Shown: one piece after another, positions 31,530 through 43,900 of the stretch | Numbering within the stretch: the first letter of the stretch is position 1 | Layout of the letters: each line of letters starts with the position of its first letter | NCBI GenBank assembly: GCA_030407315.1 | Contig: JALQPE010002603.1 | Coordinates: forward strand, 1-64,000 | DNA from: Asparagopsis taxiformis | Lineage: Eukaryota > Rhodophyta > Florideophyceae > Bonnemaisoniales > Bonnemaisoniaceae | DNA: 64,000 nt | Reading direction: 5' to 3' | Translations under genes and position numbers: made by a program | Notes under the pieces: generated by a model | Database searches by the model: none | What the model was told of the DNA's origin: nothing | What the model saw: the letters and a program-made list of their open reading frames with translations, nothing else

Positions 31530-31761
31530 CAGTCGAACGAGTTCGAGTCTGCGATGGAGCCGCGGTGGCTATCGGCGCGCTTGTCGCGGGAGTCGAAGAG
31601 GACTTAGCCGGCGTAGGCACGCCCCCAGTACCGGAAGAGGAAGCATGGTGGCGAGTGGTAGGGCGACGAACACTAGAGCGTGTGGTCGGACGGTTGGGCG
31701 AACCCATTTCTTCCCTTTCCTCTTCTGAGGATTCGAATTGGATCGGAGCGCGAGGGGTCAT
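31530..31761 (-). pseudogene. N-terminal part of the interrupted retroelement ORF
   Basis: ATG at 31761 opens a 76-residue acidic, then Ser/Thr/Arg-rich segment that reads into the 3' LTR at 31529. Bases 31530-31534 are the right copy of the CAGTC duplication. Skipping the element joins this segment in frame to 17645. It is the start of the older homologue of the antisense protein. Confidence 0.65.
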
Positions 31762-32205
31762 CTTAAAATCCAGTAGAGGCGATGGAAGATGTTGAGCAAA
31801 CCCTGAGCTGGATAAGTGAACGGCCTATAGGCTTAAATATCCAAGAGGGAGCTGCGGTATTCAACCCTGAAGGGGAATCGCAAGGCGATTGGCCGGGATG
31901 ACGAATTCAAAGCCTCGATTTGGCAACGCTCACGCGATCATGCGGTAAATTATCTTGCAGCTGGATGCAAAAACCCTTTGAGGGATGACGGAAGGGACAC
32001 AAATGCTCGAACGCAATTGGACATCGAAGGGGTGAAAACGCTGTTTCGCGTAAGATCGATAAGAAACCTGCAACAGGTGTTGATCCCAATGGGAAACGGT
32101 CGGTGGACTTCCGGAAGAGTCGGGTGGACTAATCGAAATTATCGAACACGCACTGGGCGCGGGAAAATCTGAAGGCAGAAAATGCAACGGCTATCGCCCT
32201 AAAAT
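31762..32205. other. Remnant between interrupted ORF and LTR-like block
   Basis: 444 bp without a supported gene. A purine-rich GATGGAAGA followed by TGTTGAGC at about 31779-31795 could be the polypurine tract and 3' LTR start of the older element, if that element ran on the plus strand. The far LTR end was not found. Confidence 0.25.
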
Positions 32206-32941
32206 TGTAATTTTTCTAATTTTGTCGCGACGACAAACCTCTCAGGAGGGGGCCATGTCATACCGCCTGGCGGTCCTCTCAGTCAGAGCCGTGTCGCTTC
32301 CCTATTGGGTACCCACTTAAGGGATGTGCCAATCACAAGGCACCAGCCAACTAGGCTTGTTTCCTGTAGTTGGGACTAGCGCAAGGCTGTAAACACCCTA
32401 TTCGGGCCTATCTGCCCCGGCCAAGACCCCAAAAGGGACAAATTTCTAACTTGAGCTGATCAGCTGTACAATACAATGTAAGCCTAACTGGCATTAACCT
32501 CGCGGGTAGGCGAGTGCCGTTAACTGGGCTCTGGTTGGTCAATAACTGGATATTTATTACTAACCACTAACCCTAGCTTACAGTAGACTTAGTATAAATA
32601 AGCCTCTGGAATAGCCAGTAGGCACGGTTTCTAGAGTAACGTAAACTCAAGTGGAGTTACGACCCACTGGAACAGTGTTCGCATACCTATTGTTCAACCC
32701 CTCTCCGGGAAAACCTTAGGGTTAGCCAACAGCTCGACGGATTACGTCACTTTGCTCCATTAATACGCACCTCGCGTGATCGCTATAATCGCACAACCCC
32801 CTCCGGGTAGCGATACCTTCTCTCATACGAGATTACCTGCTGGGTACGTTATAAGGTTCATGTGCTCTACCATCTCCTCTACCGAGGCTCGGGGCACCTT
32901 TCGGGTGGTTTGCCGCTCCTGCAGATTTTCTACCTGCTACA
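32206..32941 (-). repeat. Second LTR-like block related to the pol insertion
   Basis: On the minus strand this 736-bp block reads TGTAGCAGG...AATTACA, and shares ordered strings with the 733-bp block at 22730: CCTCGGTAG, GGTAGAGCA, GGGTCGTAA and TTTACGTTAC. Similar length, TG...CA ends and shared motifs suggest the same LTR family at considerable divergence. The flanks (AAAAT and GAATG) do not form a duplication. Confidence 0.5.
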
Positions 32942-34449
32942 GAATGTTCGAGGTGGAAGTGATGCAGAGTGGTATGGCTTTGGAAATAAGGGTGGAATGG
33001 CCTACAGCTATATCAATTCATGAAGAATTGCATACAAAATGGTTTACATCTACGAATGACTCTATGCAGCATGTAGATATACGCGGTAATGCGTTTGAAA
33101 ACGCGCTCAAACTGAAGCGTTCAAACGCACATCAAAAATTGTTCTCCCGAGCGCCCTTTCCGCTTCCATTTACAGTGCGGTCGTAAATATTCGACCAGCA
33201 TAACATGGTGATTCCTCCTAGGTCTACAGCTATCATCTATGTAGATTTGATATCAGCTAAATCTAACTACGGCGTCACAAAGAGTAGTAACGTATTAGAA
33301 GTCCTATGAATTAGTTGCTATGATAGTGGTAAAGATGTTAAACATGTTAGCTACATTGGTATAGAAAGTTTATTGGTGAAGAGTAGAATTATTTGAGCTG
33401 TTTACTCCCATCCACTCTCTGTACACACATTCCGTCACAACCTCTGCCATCCTTCCAGTACCCGAACATCCGAAACATCATGTATCTCAACGCGTCAGCA
33501 CAATGCGCACTACGTTGTTGTCGTCCATAGCGAGTAGGCGAGAACTCATCGCGACTGTGTGCAGCGCTTTATCACGCGGACGACAAACGGGATCTCAATG
33601 CGTTTGGGTCGGCTTGAATTGGCTTGGGACTGCCTCTCTCCAGCATCTCCGCACTCCTGTTGATGCTCCCCTCGACGACCCCGCAATATCTGTACAATCG
33701 CCCAGCCATCTCCACTTCGCAGTGCATGTGATCATCTACTATCGCTGCAGACCGCTCCTTCGACCACTACTCTTGCAGACACAGAGCACCATGTAGTCGT
33801 GTAGTAAGCCATACAACACACCCATTCCCATGATGATTCCGATCGTGAACATAGCTCCCATGTACTCAATAAACCCAATACATGGCCTACTGCCTACTGC
33901 ACATCACATTCCAATCCTTACGTAAAACACATAGGTACACACTCTGTTCCCTCTACTCCTCGTCACTCTACACCCCGTCCCACACATCACAGCCATCCTC
34001 TCACTCCAGACGCACCTGGAACACCTTCTCACTACTCCTCCCCCATCTCGCCCCACCGCCACCACCTTCACCTCAAACTCCCGGCCAAATATCGGCGACC
34101 CCCCACGCAATGTACATGAGTACAATCATACCCCTCATTCCGATCCCCCAAAACGCATACGGAGCTTCAACCTCCTTCCTCACCCACCTCCCGTTCAGAT
34201 ATTACCGCACCTCCCAGCTTCCATTGTCCTTCAGTAGCCGTACAATCATCACATAGGATCATGCATTCAATAAACCAACTTAAATGCCCATTCTGTAAAG
34301 TTGCTTCCAACCACTGCAATTTCTCTATTTCCCAATACTGCATTAGTATCACATTAACAGTATTTTCTCGTCTGGAGACTGACCTAAAGACTGGTGATCG
34401 GTCCGGACCGAACTGGACCGAGGACTATGATCATCCTTGACTATTTCAC
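32942..34449. other. TE/gene-island junction, possible membrane-protein relic
   Basis: About 1.5 kb with no convincing gene. On the minus strand short hydrophobic pieces occur in different frames (for example GMRGMIVLMYIAWGVADIW near 34130, and FTIGIIMGMGVLYGLL near 33840), which could be remains of a membrane protein or chance. From 32942 to 33750 nothing was seen. Confidence 0.3.
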
Positions 34450-35940
34450 TCACTTGATCAACTTCCGCCGCCCCATCGATTTCCTCACATCGCCTGTACA
34501 ACTCCACTCACACTTTGCATCCACTTCAACTCCATCCTCTCCACTCTCCAATGCCCGCGCAAGCAACTTCATAGCTTCGCGGTCTTCTCCTTCACGAATC
34601 ATACGCTCATACAGTCCCCTCGCACCCGCCTTGTCGACACCTACTCCACCCCTTCCAAGAAGCAATGCTAATCTCACTAAGCACCAATCATCTCCATTTT
34701 GTTCTATTGCGTTTATACACAATGCTACAGCCCGTGATGCATCAGCATCGACCCCCGGTGCACCTTTCTCCAATAACTTTTCCAGTGAGCACAAAGCAGC
34801 GCGGTCATTACCTTCGGTTACCGCTCTCCTGTAGAGCTCTACAGAGCGAGGTGCATCTACATGTATCCCTGGCGCACCTTTCTCCAGAACCCCAGCAAAG
34901 TAGAATATGGAATCACAGTCACCACCTTCCTCTATAGCTCGCTCCTCCAACTCGACTGCACGACTTGCATCAGCTTCGACTCCTGGTGCACCTTTCCAGA
35001 ATAATCGAGCAAGATTGTTTATGGCAACACAGTCGCCACCTTCATCTATTGCTCCCTCATACAGCGCGACTGTACGAATTACATCAGCTTCGACATCTGT
35101 TGCTCCATTTTCGAGTAATCGAGCAAGATTGTTCATGGCACCGCAGTGTCCACCTTCCTCTACAGCTCGCTCATACAACTCGACCTCACGACTTGCATCA
35201 GCTTCGACATCTGTTGCTCCATTTTCGGGTAATATGGCAAGGTTGAACATGGCAATACAGTATCCGCCTTCATCTATAGCTCGCTCATACAACTCGACTG
35301 CACGACGTGCATCAGCTTTAACCCCTGGTGCTCCATACTGCAGCAAACCAGCGAGCAGAAACATGGCCTCTGTGCTATTTCATTCACTAATTGCACACTC
35401 AAACAATTCAACCGCCCGAGTTGCGTCAGCCTCCACCCCTTCTGCACCGCGATGCAGTAGAGATCCAAGCAAACACATTGCTTCACCAGAGATATCCTCG
35501 TTGTCTTCAATCAATGCTTCTAGAAGCTGCACAGCCTGAACATTGTCTACCTTGACGCCATCTCCTCCTTCCGTGAAAGCAGACGCAAGGTGGTATCTGC
35601 CGTCATGACTGTTCCACTCTTTTGCCGCTCTCTCGAACAGCTCAACCGCTCGTTCGACATTCCTCGTAATTGGCTCCTTACCATCCATAAACAATCTCCC
35701 GAGAGCAATCATAGGTTCACAATGATGTGCTTCTACAACCGCTCTCTCCAAAAGCACAACACCGGCATGCACATCACGTTCCAAACCAGCTATACCGTTT
35801 ACCAGGATAAGCCCAAGTCGGAACATCGCATCGAAGTTATTCTGCTCCTGAACACATCTGTCGTACAGGTCAGCTGCTGCAAGCGTATCCCCATCAACGT
35901 CTTCACTGCCATACCCAAGCTGGGTTGCGATGTGATACAT
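34450..35940 (-). pseudogene. Sel1-like repeat protein with one premature stop
   Basis: From ATG 35940 the frame encodes Sel1-type repeats of about 36 residues (pattern A-x-L-Y-E-R-A-I-x-E-G-G, then A-M-x-N-L-A-x-L-L-x-x-G). About a dozen copies continue to 34450. A single in-frame TGA at 35380-35382 (codon 187) splits them; an ATG at 35364 follows 15 bases later in the same frame. Sel1 repeats build alpha-solenoids that serve as adaptors in ERAD and signalling complexes. The repeat phase is unbroken across the stop, so this is either a nonsense allele, read-through, or two short proteins. No signal peptide or membrane helix is seen. The extension from 36015 to 35940 lacks an ATG. The 800 bp to the next gene (36016-36820) contain nothing recognised. 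Confidence 0.7.
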
Positions 35941-36820
35941 GATTACGCAAAGAGGTCTGCAGGTGCTTCGTGGGCGCAGCTGACGATGAATGGCGTTGAT
36001 GGGCGCGCGATTCACGAGCGAAAGGAGAAATCAAACCAGGGATACAGGGGAGAGAAGTATGGGATGTAAACAGGCGCTGTGTTGAGCATACTTGGAAGGA
36101 TAGCCCTGTGTTGATGTGAGCAATGTCATCCTCCGGTGCAGATGGGCACATTCGAATGCCATATCTGAAACAGTGGCTGATGCAATCTGAGACAATGGGG
36201 GCGATAGTCTACGGCAGCGATGATGTCTATTGGATGAAGCAGGATTTGCTTTGTAGGACACCAACAGGTCGCAGATGCGCCGGACGTCTTGTCCTCCGCC
36301 ACGGGATGGCGCTCGTTGGTTCTCCCACGGCGTAGATCAGATGACGATACAGGTGTATCGGTGATCATAAAACTTGTGCTGCGCTCACCAAAAGCGTTGG
36401 ATGCTTTGTGTCGCAGTGACGATGCATCCACGATGGCGTCTATCTATTAGGTGTACATCTCTGGCGACTTTTGTACACGATTGTACCGAGAAGGTACTAT
36501 TGGGATAAAAATGAAACGTCTGTGCGAGTACGAGATACAGTATTTTAATGTATTAAAGCTTTTAAATTTTAAAAAATTGTCAAAACAATTGTAAAAATTT
36601 TGTATTGAAATCATCTCTACCCAAACTGATTCAAACTCAGATGCCCTCGACAAGATCGGCGGAGCAAGGGGAACGCAGGGCTTTCGGGTGTCCGCTTCGA
36701 TACTTGCCAGTTGGTATATCCTTTCCGCATCGCTAAGTTTAAATTGGCGTGTCGCAATTTCTTCTACCACGAGCCTGGGTACAATAGTGACGTTGTACTT
36801 CAAATATGTCCTTGAAGCCA

Positions 36821-38581
36821 TTAGGCACTGTGATATGCACCAAACACAAACATTAAATCCAGGGTCATGTTTGCAGTCAGGAACAAAGGTGCAACCATGT
36901 ACTGCCAAAATATCAAAGTCAGCAATGCTTTCTCCATTCTTTCCCCTGCATATGGAAGTCTCATAGCAGCCATTTGTACCATGACCACGCTATTCGACGC
37001 GGTCGGCATAAAATATGGCACCAACAAATACAAACGGAGAAGAGGATCTTGAACGTATAGCGACAAATCAAGAACTTTGAACAGTAGTCGACCTACAAAT
37101 GGCAACAGTACAAACCTCGTGAGTACCATCCCCGCTATTACTGTTGGTCTCAGTAAATCTTGATCTTTGCTGAGTTCAGGGGTTCTCATCTGTACTCCCA
37201 TTATCCATTGGAAATGTTAGATCCGGCAGTAGAGTAAATTCATCCAATGTATCCATTCATGAAGACAACATACAAGACTAAAATGGGCTTGGAGCCTAGC
37301 ACCCACAATCAGAGAACTTACTGGTACAACGATGGAACCAAAAAGATCAATCGCGCGGATCAAAGGTTTCACGATGAATTGTTCAGATAAGATAAGTTCA
37401 GGAAAACTTGGAATCTGTTCAACAGAAAATGAAGGAAACTTCGGGTAAGTTTCGGTTCATATGTGGGTTTATATGAGCCGTTTGAATCCACTATGAGCAC
37501 GAAGAAAGTGAAACACTTACATTTGCAAGAATTGTTGCTGCCAAAATCGCAAGCAATGGTGGAGACAAAAGCATGTCTCTTTTTGTATAAGGAATTCGAC
37601 ATTCCGGGGAAATTCCTGCTTGTACGGTGTTTTCAGCACCAAAAACTTCGACAGACATCTGTTCTTGTCTCTCTTCTGTATCGATTGAAGTTTTAGATGT
37701 CATGAGCAAAGTTTTGTCTGTCGTTTCAGTTGTATCCTCATCTGGGGGCGCACTGTCGGGAGCATTGAGAAGGAAGGATAAAACAAATGTCCACTGTACA
37801 ATTTGCGCTATTCTCGGTCAGTACGTTCCGTGATGTTGAGAATTATCCTATGCTGAGCACTAAAATAGTAGTACGAACCATTATTGCGTTCCACACAGAA
37901 ATGAATAGAGCGACATATCCAGTGCCTCGAGAGGCGCAGCTATCTTGTTCCTCTAGTGGACCAAAATTTTCGCACAGGCTTTTGTTTTAAGAATATTGGA
38001 TACGTCAGATCATCCTTGTTGAACTTATGCCTTCAAGAAATTTCACGTTATGAAGACTTTCCGAAGAAGACACAGAATACATACCTATTAATGAGAAGGA
38101 TTGGTAGATTGTTAGCGTTTCCTAACAGCAAAGCAACGAACAGAACGCGTCGCACGGCTTCATCAAAGCCTCGGGTGAATACAAAGGTAACGGCGTATCC
38201 CACGATAGCGGACGCAGTAAGAGTGACAAGTGCCCAAATAGGAGGTACTAGAAGTTGTTCAAATCCCCACTCCATCTGTTCATTTTTTGCGAAATGAATA
38301 GTACGCAGAATGGAAACAAATAGCAATGAGGGGAGGAACAGATAGAATACAGCTGTGGAGATGGATTTACAACAAGAAATGGAATTTGGATGATCAGAAA
38401 GATGTAAACGAATGAGGAATGATGTTAGATTTTACTTTGGATACTTACATTTTGACCATGACCTGCACGCTGCTTTGTCCAAGACCGATTTTCTAGCAAG
38501 AAAAGCCCCGCCAACACAAAGAAGTATCAGTTCGATACTTCCGCCAGCGCTGGCTTGAGCCAAGGCAATATTTGTAGACAT
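36821..38581 (-). CDS. PIN-like auxin efflux carrier family protein (6 exons)
   Basis: Exons, read leftwards: 38581-38449, 38352-38085, 37978-37879, 37793-37521, 37414-37274, 37189-36821. All introns are GT...AG (GTAAGT, GTATGT, GTTCGT, GTAAGT, GTATGT donors) and the total is 1284 bases, 427 residues. The N-terminal SAGGSIELILLCVGGAFLAR and repeated hydrophobic helices on both sides of a hydrophilic Thr/Glu/Ser loop fit the membrane transport (auxin efflux carrier, PF03547) family, about ten helices. LLGNANNLP and VPYFMPTASNSVVMVQM are its conserved Asn-rich crossing motifs. The transported substrate in algae is unknown. A paralogue lies at 51925-53514 in the opposite orientation. It is divergent from the gene at 39036 (gap about 450 bp). 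Confidence 0.8.
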
Positions 38582-39035
38582 TATGAGGAAAAAAGGTGGG
38601 AAAAGATGTGAGTAACACGAGATATGGCTCTGACTGGGAACTTTGAGTGTCGTCAACAAGATGGGTCCAGCTTGTAAGTTGGGGAATGGGCAATTGATTG
38701 AATGTTTCTCGACATCGAACGTTTGCTTTTACTCTCCGTCATTTTGGTCAAGCAAATGAAAATCGAGGAGAGGACAAGAGCGAAGATTGAATCACGTAGT
38801 CAAGACAAAAAAACCCGATCTCTGCATCTCATGATGGGAGATAGGCGCAGTCGATGTGCTGTATAAAAACACGGGGCATAAAAAGCTGCCAACAACTTGT
38901 CTTGGTCATGCGTGACGTGACAACGAATGCATTTAAAGCAATATAATACTTTTCTCAAAAATAGAAGCCAGTCAAGCGTGGCAAACACGTGTTGCAGCAA
39001 AATCCGAAACAGACAATTTCCCGCGAATAAATTTT

Positions 39036-40779
39036 ATGGCGCCAAAGGCAACATGGGCCTTTCCTTTGAATAAGTGCAGCCCAACCGCTTCGCGTCCCGA
39101 CGCTAACTTGGGGGTAGCGATTGCGATGGCGTCCATCAAAGCCAAACTAGCAGCACTACGTGCGAAAAGGGCGTCTTCAAATGGGGCTCCGAAGAAAGTT
39201 GATGCAGATTTGCTAGCGGCAGCTGCAGCGGTTGGATCTCCACGTGCAACCTGGGATACGCATTTGTCCGAGCGCTCGTACGCGCTTTCTCCAGATGATG
39301 CCGACGGCACCGCCGTCGATTCACGCTCGCTCAGCAGTGACGACGAACCGGACTGCCTGGTCGTGCTCGCGCCGCCCGTCAAGCAGCTGCACCCTGCCGC
39401 GCAGAGACAGATGTGGCGCATGAAGGAGGCTGAACGCGCGCGTCTCAAAGCCGCAAAGGATCTTGCGGAGACTGGTATGGCTGACTTTGATGAGGCGGAC
39501 GAGACGCACGTCGAGGGCGATGCGGAGCAGGGCGATACTGCTGATGGCGAGGAGGGCGATGTCGAGGAGGCGTTGTTGAATCGAGATGAGGGAGACGGTA
39601 GCGATGACGAGCTGGGCGATGCTGGAGATGATGGGAATGAAGATGTCGCTGTCGCGGGCGATGAAGAGAATGATCAAGTGGTGGAGGGCGCGTCAAAAGT
39701 TGAAGATGATACTGCGTGTGACAAGACGGAGGAAAAGAGCGATGATGTGGAGGGACTTGTTGAAAATCAAGTCGAGCCGGACGCGTTCGAAGACAAGGCG
39801 GTGGAGGAAGCTGGAAGCAAAGAATGCTCGAGCGACATGGGCGGTCGCAAACGTACGCTGGAACGACTTGCGCGACTGGGCGGATTTGTCGAAGATGAGG
39901 CGGAAGACGATGACGGGGGTGAGGGTAGTGTCGCGAGCGGGCGGGAGGGAGATGATGGGAAATCATGTATCGTGTATGACGAAGATATCGTGTGTCGGGG
40001 TCGTGACAAGAAGAAGCTGGCGTGCTTTCATCGTGAGTGGGAGATGGGGCAGGAGAAAACAAAGCTGGAAGGGCTTACAGGAGGAGAAGTGGGCGATGTT
40101 GACTGTGCGATTGATTTGGCAGAGCTGGAGAAGCGGGGGGACGAGGTGTGTATTTCAGAAGCGGATGAGGGCGAGGTGAATGGGGAGCTCGAGCGAGCGG
40201 AGAGTTATATGGACAGTATGTAAGTTGTGACGAGTGATTGAGGTGGAAGGGTTTTTGAGGTATTGAATTCTGACGATATGTTTATGTTTGTGTAGGTTTC
40301 TGAGAGATGAGAGCAGGGGCGGGTATGATGATGAGGACTCGGGGGTGGAAGAGATTGAGAAGGCACGTGCGTTGTGGAAAGCGCGGCAGAAAGTGAAGAG
40401 TGGTGAGAAGGAGTTGAGTGGACTGGAGATGTTTGAGGAGGGGGTGGCGAATCGAGGAAAGCAACTGCGGATGAAACTGGAGGAGATGTGTCGACCGAAT
40501 GCGAGTGGAGAGGGCGTGCGGAAGCGGAGCAAGGGGACGAAGCGAAGAAAGGGGATTTCGGTGGGGACATGGTCGTTGGCGGCGGATGAAGAAGAGACGA
40601 GAGGAAGCGGTGTGAAAAACTCGGTGGGATGTGCGTTTGTGAAGCGACGCAAGCGTGCCAAAGGCCAAGTGGCGGCAACTGAGCAACGACAGAAAACGAT
40701 GGAGCGAGAGAAAGCGACGGGACGTGCCAATTTCAATAATATTTTATCGATTCTGGGCGAGAGAGCGCAGACCGACTGA
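39036..40779 (+). CDS. Acidic protein with basic C-terminus (2 exons), unknown
   Basis: Exon 1 runs 39036-40219 and exon 2 runs 40296-40779; the 76-base intron is GTAAGT...TAG, giving 555 residues. Residues of about 1-45 are basic and Ala-rich, then comes a very acidic low-complexity tract (DEADETHVEGDAEQGD-type) to about 330, and a C-terminal half with charged helices (GKQLRMKLEEM) and a nuclear-signal-like KRSKGTKRRKG and KRRKRAKG. The plan (long acidic stretch, short basic helix boxes) weakly recalls claspin/Mrc1 replication-checkpoint mediators, but no diagnostic motif was identified. An internal Met at residue 31 could be the start. Confidence 0.6.
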
Positions 40780-40997
40780 TGCGTACAGACGCGTGGAGGC
40801 TGGACGATTTATGCAAAAAATTCACTACTGTCGGCATATACGCACGCACGCGTTGAATAAATAAAAATTTCCCAAAAATCAAAAGAAACACGGGCCCACA
40901 CGCTTTTTATCACCAACAACACAACCCAGCTCAGCCGTGCTTGATCCCGCAGCCAACGCCGCCGCCACCCACCAACACACCCGCTGCCGACACAAAT

Positions 40998-43900
40998 ATG
41001 TTGCCGCAACATCATCCGCGTCGCGATCCCAGCCACTCTTCGACGCCACAATCGCCCGCTTATAACGCCGCACATCCGCCTTTTCCCTTCCCACCCCCGC
41101 CCTTTCCCCATCTCATGCCCCCGCCCTTCCCGCCTCCCAACATGCCCCCGCCCTTCCCGCCCCCCAACATGCCCCCGCCCTACTGGGAGCCTCCGCGCAG
41201 TCCCTACGCCCGCAGCCACTGCTCCGAAAGAGACGACCGCGACTACTATCGTCCCTACGACTCGCATCGCGACGACAGATACCGCGAGCCCTACTACCCC
41301 CGCGACACATCACAGCCTCCATACACCCCGCGCAGACTCCACTATGACGAAAAGTACAATTCAAACTATTCGTCCCCGCGAGAGCCCATCTATTCCCCTT
41401 CCCTGCCCTACCCCCCGCCCCCGCACGACCACTCCGTTTCCCCCCCGCCCCGACTCAATCCGCCCCCAATCCATCCCCTCAAGTCCAATCGCAGTAACAG
41501 ATCTTCAGCCCGTTTGTCTTACGACTATGCAGGTACCCGCGTTTACGGTGACGCTTCCCATCCCTCCAATCATCTCCCGTCGCAGGAGGACGTCATTCAT
41601 GGAACTGATCGCCATTTTGGCAACCATCCCCGCAGAAAAACTCCAGATCCTCCTCAGAAGAGCGATCATCCACCTTACCCCCTCGACTATAGGAGCAAGA
41701 AGCATCACAACAAACCGCCTCCTAAAAACCAGCCCAAAAAGCCCCTTCCCGTCAAACGTCCGGCAAAGCCTGTGCCAAAGCCCAAAGACCATGTCCAACC
41801 TCCAGAAGCTCCTACTCCAGCCGCCGCCAACGCCGCCGCACCCACACCCGCACCCGCCACGACCCCAGCAAACGGCCAGCCTCAGCAGGTGAGTGATATT
41901 GTGGCAGACATTGTCAAGAATATGCAAATTAACACCGCTAGTCCCGCACCTGCCACCCAGTCCTCACCCCCCGTTGCTCAACCTCCTCCTCCTCAACAGC
42001 CGCTTACTGTGTCGCCGCCGGAACAACCCAGTGCTGCTCCGCATTCCAGTGTATCGGACAAACATACTCCTCGCGCAACATCGACAAGCTCCCCCGCAGT
42101 AGTTGAACTTCCGCTCGCCTGCTTTGACGTTAAAACGAGTCACCCACCAGCTCCAGCCTCTTCTTCAGCCTCGGCCAAATCGTCAGAGCGGCCTACGCAC
42201 CGGCTGGAAATCGTTGATCCCGCAGTTGCTTCTGTGAAACAGTCGGCTAAAGAAACTTCCCCGACTATACTGGTAGCCCCAAATGCCTCCAAGTCTCATG
42301 GCTCTTCGAATCGAGACCACAGTTCATCACGAAATGACGCAGACACTATCGAAGTCACCATTGGCAACACTTCAGCTTCCCACACCTACCATCCACCTGG
42401 AAACGACCCGACTGTGGATATCATTTGGAAAAAGGCATCCAAAAGACTCGAAATCATTGATCCTGAAGAAATGAAGCCCTCGGCTGCTCCGGTCGCAAGC
42501 CCAGAATGTTCTCCCGCAGCACCACAGCCTTCAACGTCCGATTCAAAGCCTGCTACAATAAGTTCAAGCGTGGGAACACTGAGGGCAAACACCTCCGCTG
42601 ACATGACGAATGGAACTCCAGGTCACACAATGGCTCCTGTCGCAAACAGAAGCAACCATATTAGTCATATTACCAAGTCTGAAAGCCATGCAGGTACCAG
42701 CGCTGACAGATTGTATCCCGCCGCGTCGAAATCAGTTGGTTCAAACGACCCTTCAAAAGCACATATCAGTGGAAGTCAGGCCTCGAGATCAATCCACGCG
42801 ATTCTTGACGTCACGGAAAGTTCCCCAGAACTGCGACAAAAGCCCAGACCGAGTATGAAATATGCGAATGGCGGCGCAAGCACCGACGCGTTGGATACTA
42901 GTGAAGTGATCGACTTTTCAACTGGTAATGCGGCAGATGACGGTGCGGGGGCACCAGGATTATGCAATGAAGTGTTGGATGCCGTTGTGAAAATCTATGC
43001 CACGCACTGCGACCCTAATTACTCTCTTCCATGGCAAATGCGGCGTCAGACACAGAGCACATCTTCTGGGTTTGTGATATCAGGGCGACGCATTCTTACA
43101 AACGCTCATTCTGTTGAACACCACACTGTGGTAAGGGTTAAGAAGCGTGCTAGTGACGAAAAATACATTGCCAGGGTTCTAGCAACGGGGAATGAATGCG
43201 ACCTGGCGTTGTTGACTGTTATCGATGAAGAATTCTGGCAGGATTTGAACCCATTGCAGTTTGGTCCTCTTCCCGAACTGCAAGCGAGCGTAATTGTCAT
43301 TGGTTATCCCATTGGAGGTGAAAACATATCTGTAACGGCAGGTGTAGTATCCAGGGTGGAAATTCAGGATTATACTCATGGTGCCAGTCAGCTACTGGGT
43401 ATCCAGATTGATGCTGCGATCAATTCTGGTTCATCTGGCGGTCCAGCTCTAAATCACCGGAATGAAGTTGTGGGGATCGCGTTCCAGTCACTTAATACGG
43501 GCGACTCTGAGAACATTGGGTATCTGGTTGCGGAGAGCGTTGTTGACCACTTCCTGAAAGATTATGAGCGCAACAAGAGATACACTGGCTTTTGTCACTG
43601 CGGATTTCTGTGGCAGCGAATGGAGAATATCAGCCTACGGCGCAGTATGAAAATGAAAGATGAAGAGAATGGAATCCTGGTTCGACGTGTGAACAAGCAA
43701 TCTCGAGCACTAAAGGTTCTCCGCGAAGGAGATATCGTGTCGCACATTGATGGTATTTCCATATCCAATGCCGGTACCGTGCCGTATAGGTCTGGGGAAC
43801 GCATTTCGTTCCACTATATCATAACTACAAAGTTCACAGGTGATCCGGTCAAGCTGAACATTATTCGCAATGGGGAGAAAATGGAGATCGAGTATGCACT

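Noticed and set aside
32206..32941. Target duplication for the second LTR-like block
   Set aside because: Flanks AAAAT and GAATG differ.
36126..36908. Short ORFs between the Sel1 gene and the PIN-like gene
   Set aside because: Shadows or random frames without recognisable features.
39445..40736. Antisense ORFs of up to 205 codons
   Set aside because: Shadows of the acidic gene; His/Pro/Arg-rich composition mirrors Asp/Glu codons on the other strand.
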